This document shows positions 60,220 to 64,000 of a stretch of DNA of 64,000 nt, piece after piece. Within the stretch, counting starts at the first letter, position 1; the number at the start of each line of letters is the position of its first letter. Made by a program: the position numbers and the translations under genes. Where the stretch lies: assembly GCA_020848035.1 (NCBI GenBank), contig JADLAX010000054.1, positions 90,555-154,554 on the forward strand, read 5' to 3'. This DNA comes from Anaerolineae bacterium (GTDB taxonomy: Bacteria; Chloroflexota; Anaerolineae; Promineifilales; Promineifilaceae). The notes beneath the pieces were generated by a model, which was given only the letters and a program-made list of their open reading frames with translations, did not search any database and had not been told where the DNA came from.

Positions 60220-61901
60220 TTTGCCTCTCCGAGTGGAATTTCGACGGTAACGGCCGTACCCACGTTCAGGGCCGATTTAACAGCAATTTGCCCACCTAAC
60301 ATCTTAGCCCGCTCCTGCATTCCCAGCAATCCCAACCCGTGCCGCTGGCTCTGGCGCACGTCAAACCCCTGGCCATCATCCCGAATGGAAAGGTGGACAT
60401 GGCTGGCGTCGCTGATGAGGGCAATCCACACCTGGTTGGCCTGGGCGTGGCGCGCCACATTGGTCAGCGCCTCCTGCACAATGCGGTAGCAGGCGGTTTC
60501 AATCTCTTGCGGCAGCCGGGTAAGCTGGTCAATGGATTCAAAATGGATGGCAATGGCCATACGCTCCTGAAAGTCGGCAATGCATTGGTTGAGGGCCACT
60601 TCCAGCCCCAGCTCATCCAAAATGGGCGGGCGCAGGGCGTGGGCAATGCCCTTCAGCTGGGCGGTTGATTGGTTCACCTGGCGGCGCAGCCGATCCACCT
60701 CTTCCAGCAAGCCAGGGATCTCTGGCGGCACTTTGTGGGCCAGCAGTTGCAGACCGAGCTTGATGCCAATCAGCGCCTGCCCCGCTTCATCGTGCAGTTC
60801 GCGGGCAATACGCTGCCGTTCTTCTTCCAACAGCGTCATCTGCTGCGCGGAGAGGGCTTGCAGCTGGGCGCGTTGGGTTTCCAGCTGGTTGAGCAGGCGG
60901 GTATTTTGCAGGGCAACGGCCGTTGTGTTGGCCAATGAAGTCATAAAAGTCACATCCGACCAGGTAAATGGGTCGCGCCCATCCTGCTTGTTGTGCAGCT
61001 CCACAAACCCCAGCACCTCGTTATCGGCACCCAAGATAGGGATACAAATGGCGTTGTGAATGGGGAAAACGGCCGTTAACCGGGCATCGGCCATCGTGTC
61101 GGCGGGGTAATCGTTGGTCATGTAGGGCCACTGATGGCTAAAGACCCAGCCAGGCAGCCCCTCGTTGGGTCGCCACTCGGCGGTGAAAGGCTGCCAACGG
61201 CCGTTGTGCCAGTAACTGTGGCCGCGAATCGTCTGCTCTTCCACCAGGCCCGCCCAGCCCGCCTTCGCCCCGATAAACCCGGCGGCGTTTTCTACCAACC
61301 GGCGCATCAGCGTTTCGGTATCCTTTTGTTCGTTCAGCGCCGCGCTGAAGGCCAGCAAATTCTGGAAGGACTGTGCCCAATTTTGCATACCGCCCAGCAG
61401 TTTGGCCCGCTCCATGCCCGAAGCCGCAATCAGCGCGATGGTTTGCGCCAGCTGCAAGGCGTGGTCGCCAAAATAGGGTGCGCCTGACGGGCGGTGGCAT
61501 TCAATCACGCCCAGCACGTGGCGCTGGTGGTTGAGGATGGGCACGGCCAGAACCACGTCGCAAGGGAAGTGGCGGGCAAAGGTGGCCGAGATAGTGGGCG
61601 GGTTGGGATGGCTGTCGGGGGAGCGATACGGCCGTAAATGGGTCGTCACCCACCCGGCAATCTCGGCACCAGGCGGAATGGCCAGAGGGTGGGCATGGAA
61701 ACGGCCGTCCTGAAAAACCTGCGAGACGGCCAGCTGCCCCTTGCCCATCACTGCCACAAACACCTGCGCGGCATCCAGCAAGCGGGCCACAATCTGGGCC
61801 AGCTGGCGGCTCAGGCTGTCCATGTCTGGCTCATTGATGACCAGTTGAGCCACCTCTTTCAATTGGGCAAGAACCTCGTCAGCGGAGCGGTTGTGAATCA
61901 T
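60216..61901 (-). CDS. NarX-like sensor histidine kinase with two GAF domains
   Basis: About 561 residues from the ATG at 61901. Two GAF domains (about 15-165 and 185-335) are followed by a HisKA_3 dimerisation helix with RIARELHDEAGQALIG (phospho-accepting His) and a HATPase with QEALTNVARHA and DDGQGFD, then GLGLLGMQERA. No membrane segment, so a cytoplasmic sensor; GAF domains may bind a haem, Fe-S cluster or small molecule, but no Cys cluster is obvious. The start is uncertain: an in-frame ATG at 61937 or further is possible, since AGAAGG is very close to 61901. Confidence 0.9.
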   Translation of the reverse strand: MIHNRSADEVLAQLKEVAQLVINEPDMDSLSRQLAQIVARLLDAAQVFVAVMGKGQLAVSQVFQDGRFHAHPLAIPPGAEIAGWVTTHLRPYRSPDSHPNPPTISATFARHFPCDVVLAVPILNHQRHVLGVIECHRPSGAPYFGDHALQLAQTIALIAASGMERAKLLGGMQNWAQSFQNLLAFSAALNEQKDTETLMRRLVENAAGFIGAKAGWAGLVEEQTIRGHSYWHNGRWQPFTAEWRPNEGLPGWVFSHQWPYMTNDYPADTMADARLTAVFPIHNAICIPILGADNEVLGFVELHNKQDGRDPFTWSDVTFMTSLANTTAVALQNTRLLNQLETQRAQLQALSAQQMTLLEEERQRIARELHDEAGQALIGIKLGLQLLAHKVPPEIPGLLEEVDRLRRQVNQSTAQLKGIAHALRPPILDELGLEVALNQCIADFQERMAIAIHFESIDQLTRLPQEIETACYRIVQEALTNVARHAQANQVWIALISDASHVHLSIRDDGQGFDVRQSQRHGLGLLGMQERAKMLGGQIAVKSALNVGTAVTVEIPLGEAK

Positions 61902-62079
61902 ACCTTCTTTGTAACCATACACGTGCTCCGGCCGCATCTCAGTCCCGAAGGGCTGCTCTCCTGACCGCGCCGGTTGGGTGGCACGGCGAGACGCCGGCCA
62001 CAGCCAGAGAGGCTGTATAGTTACCCTTCTTTTTACAAATATCCGCCGCTTTGTGCAAATCTTTGCCACAATTCAAAAT

Positions 62080-62133
62080 GGGTCTTGAGGATTGCGTGGG
62101 GTTTGGACCCTACGAAATCCTCAAGACCCAAAA
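62080..62133. repeat. Hairpin sharing a word with the 46960 element
   Basis: GGGTCTTGAGGATT (62083-62096 region) pairs with AATCCTCAAGACCC before 62130. Its inner sequence AGGATTGCGTGGGGTTTGG is the same as in the compound hairpin at 46960-47083, at the other end of the hydrogenase locus. It lies between divergent sensor kinase and glycosyltransferase genes. Confidence 0.75.
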
Positions 62134-62285
62134 ACAGCTTCCGAAAACCGGCCGGTTAGTGGTATAAATAAGGACGCACATTTGCGGTTTCGATTGGTGC
62201 TGTGTAAAAGACCAAAAGCTTTTGGCGTGAAGATGGGCACCACTTGGCTTTTACTTGAACCAATCCCACAAAGGGAGAGGATTGA

Positions 62286-63581
62286 ATGCGAATTGGGATG
62301 GTAACAGCCTGTTATAAACCCGTGGTCAACGGGGTGACGCGCATGGTGTCCCTGTACAAAGAGCATTTAGAAGCCGCCGGGCATGAAGTGACTATCTTCA
62401 CCCTGGGCGAGCCAGACCCGGATGACGAACCCGGCGTCATGCGCTCACCGGGGCTGATGTTGGGCGACTACGGCTACTACATCACCATGCGCTACAGCAG
62501 CGAGGCGCAGGCCCTGCTGCAAGAGATGGACATTATTCACTGCCACCACCTGTTTATGAGCGTGGAAATGGCCCACCGCTACGGCCGTTCCCCCATCGTC
62601 TACACCAACCACACCCGCTACGACCTGTACACCGGCTCCTACATTTCCCTGCCCCAGCCCACCGCCGACGCCATCATGCGCCAGGTGTGGCCTGAATTTA
62701 CCGACTACGCCGATGTGGTCGTGACCCCCTCGGCCAGCGTGCGCGATGTGATGCTGGAGTTTGGCGTGCGCCGTCCCATCGAGGTGATTGAAAACGGCGT
62801 AGATTTACGGCCGTTCCACAACCCCAGCCAACCCCTCAGCAAAACAGATTTAGGCGTGCCGGAAACGGCCGTGCTGGTCACCTACATCGGCCGTCTGTCG
62901 CCCGAAAAAGATGTCGACCTCCTGCTGGAGCAGTTTGCCATCGCCCAAGACGTGGTGCCCAACCTGCACCTGATGATCATGGGCCAGGGGGCGGCCCGGG
63001 CCGATTTAGAGCGTCTGGCCCGCCAGTTGGGCATTGCCAACAGCGTACGCTTCACCGGGCCGGTAGCCTACGAACAGGTGAGCAACTACCTGGCCGCCGC
63101 CGATCTGTTTGCCACCGCCTCCGTCACCGAAGTCCATCCGCTGACCGTCATTGAAGCAATGGCCGCCGGGCTGCCCGTGGTCGCCGTGGCGTCGCCCGGC
63201 ATTGTGGATACCGTCGTCAGCGGCGAATCTGGCCTGCTGACCACCAAGCCAGATGGCGGCCTGGCCGCCGCCCTGGTGGGGCTGGCCAGCAACGACACCC
63301 GGCGGCAGCAAATGGCCCAGGCCGCTCGCTGCGCCAGCGAACGGTTCGACATCACCCACACGGTGCAGCGCACCCTGGCGCTGTACGAACGCCTGCGCGA
63401 CGAGCGCCCAGACCTGAGGCGCAAAAAGATGCACGGCCGTCGCATTTTTGATGCGGAACGGCTTAAACCCGTGGTAGACCAGCTGGGCAAGCTGCTCTGG
63501 CCCGCCGAAAAAGAGCTGTCTAGCCGCCGCTGGTTTTTACCGGCCAGCACGACCCAAATCGAACGGCCGCATGACCAGTAA
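62286..63581 (+). CDS. Glycosyltransferase, GT4 family
   Basis: 431 residues. The N-terminal Glyco_transf_4-like part starts MRIGMVTACYKPVVNGV, a form seen in diacylglycerol glycosyltransferases. The C-terminal GT-B domain has YIGRLSPEKDVDLLLEQF and the donor-binding E-x7-E motif EVHPLTVIEAMAAGLP. It transfers a sugar from a nucleotide sugar to a lipid or polysaccharide acceptor; a glycolipid acceptor is suggested but not proven. GGGAGAGG precedes the ATG. It overlaps the next gene by 11 nt. Confidence 0.92.
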   Translation: MRIGMVTACYKPVVNGVTRMVSLYKEHLEAAGHEVTIFTLGEPDPDDEPGVMRSPGLMLGDYGYYITMRYSSEAQALLQEMDIIHCHHLFMSVEMAHRYGRSPIVYTNHTRYDLYTGSYISLPQPTADAIMRQVWPEFTDYADVVVTPSASVRDVMLEFGVRRPIEVIENGVDLRPFHNPSQPLSKTDLGVPETAVLVTYIGRLSPEKDVDLLLEQFAIAQDVVPNLHLMIMGQGAARADLERLARQLGIANSVRFTGPVAYEQVSNYLAAADLFATASVTEVHPLTVIEAMAAGLPVVAVASPGIVDTVVSGESGLLTTKPDGGLAAALVGLASNDTRRQQMAQAARCASERFDITHTVQRTLALYERLRDERPDLRRKKMHGRRIFDAERLKPVVDQLGKLLWPAEKELSSRRWFLPASTTQIERPHDQ

Positions 63582-63960
63582 CACCCCCGACAGCAGCGCC
63601 CGTAAAAAGCTGGGCAACTGGGGCGAACAAGTCGCCGCCACCCGGCTGGAGGCCGATGGCTACCGCATCGTGGCGCGCAACTGGCGCTGCGCCAAAGGGG
63701 AGATCGACCTGGTAGCCCAGGCCGGGGACGGCCTGCTGGTGTTTGTCGAAGTGAAAACCCGCCGGGGCCGCAGCATGGGCCTGCCCGAAGAAGCGCTAAC
63801 GCCGCACAAAAGCCGCCAGCTCATCCAGCTGGCCGAAATCTACCTGGGCGAACAGGATCTGGACGTGGAGTGGCGGCTGGACCTGATGGCCGTAGAGCTG
63901 GACCACAGCGGCAAGCTGCTGCGCTGCGAACATATTCAGGATGCGGTGTTGGGATGGTGA
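63571..63960 (+). CDS. YraN (UPF0102) family endonuclease-like protein
   Basis: 129 residues. All family landmarks are present: GNWGEQVAATRLEADGY, NWRCAKGEIDLVAQ and VFVEVKTRRG, which together make the D/E-x-K nuclease core of the Holliday-junction-resolvase-like fold. The cellular role is unsettled. Translationally coupled to the glycosyltransferase. The stop codon begins the tandem octamer repeat that continues to the window edge. Confidence 0.93.
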   Translation: MTSNTPDSSARKKLGNWGEQVAATRLEADGYRIVARNWRCAKGEIDLVAQAGDGLLVFVEVKTRRGRSMGLPEEALTPHKSRQLIQLAEIYLGEQDLDVEWRLDLMAVELDHSGKLLRCEHIQDAVLGW

Positions 63961-64000
63961 CGGGGTGACAGGGTGACAGGGTGACAGGGTGACAGGGTGA
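63955..64000. repeat. 8-bp tandem repeat (GGTGACAG) at the window end
   Basis: At least five units of GGTGACGG/GGTGACAG start at the YraN stop codon and run off the window. Same octamer family as at 8616 and 20822. Confidence 0.9.

Overview
The window reads as a chromosomal segment of a GC-rich bacterium, most likely a Chloroflexota member of the Anaerolineae/Caldilineae kind. This is inferred from gene content: an actinobacterial-type (group 1h) NiFe hydrogenase cluster, a Ser/Thr kinase with an extracellular tail, DUF1800/DUF1501 Tat-exported pairs, PAS/GAF-rich sensor kinases, and a lack of phage or IS genes. No rRNA, tRNA, CRISPR array or transposase was seen. Every region except an AT-rich block near 26-28 kb is peppered with the palindrome ACGGCCGT (about 110 copies by eye, about 2 expected), which surfaces in proteins as TAV, NGR/YGR/DGR or RP.

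Left arm (1-10.5 kb): glycerol use. A minus-strand operon glpF-dhaK-dhaL-glpK has a long structured leader, a recognisable sigma-70-type promoter and two perfect 17-bp palindromes whose centres are 32 bp apart. They lie just downstream of a DhaR-like regulator that lacks the sigma-54 contact loop. Divergent from dhaR, behind a pair of 14-bp palindromes, runs an operon for an alkylglycerone-phosphate-synthase-like flavoprotein and a membrane-tailed glycerol-3-phosphate dehydrogenase. Glycerol and dihydroxyacetone thus converge on DHAP, with a possible branch to ether lipids.

Middle (10.5-47 kb): a 1492-residue hybrid sensor kinase, an overlooked 59-residue membrane protein, an FmdE-like protein, secreted and lipid-anchored proteins, a DUF1800/DUF1501 pair, a LytS/LytR-type two-component system, an AT-rich block (a membrane protein of unknown function, a leucine-rich-repeat membrane protein, an EcsC/TerB-like protein), tyrA, a UPF0175/PIN toxin-antitoxin pair, a hydrolase-kinase-NERD/FHA operon, two GNAT acetyltransferases plus a decayed third fragment, a metallophosphoesterase, an M19 dipeptidase, a cNMP-binding protein, a CinA-like protein, a GlcD-type oxidase and an alpha/beta hydrolase.

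Right arm (47-62 kb): one long minus-strand hydrogenase locus, hypA-hypB-DUF1641-hhyS-hhyL-protease-small protein-TPR-small protein-NifU/Rieske-four-helix protein-NHL-hypC-hypD-hypE, preceded on the same strand by a NarX/NarL-like two-component system. The small subunit has CSGN where most NiFe hydrogenases have CxxC at the proximal cluster, and no signal peptide, as expected for high-affinity H2 oxidation by a cytoplasmic enzyme. hypF was not found here. Several gene junctions are filled by a 7-bp tandem repeat (GGGATGA) that supplies start or stop codons. The window ends with a GT4 glycosyltransferase and a YraN-family gene.
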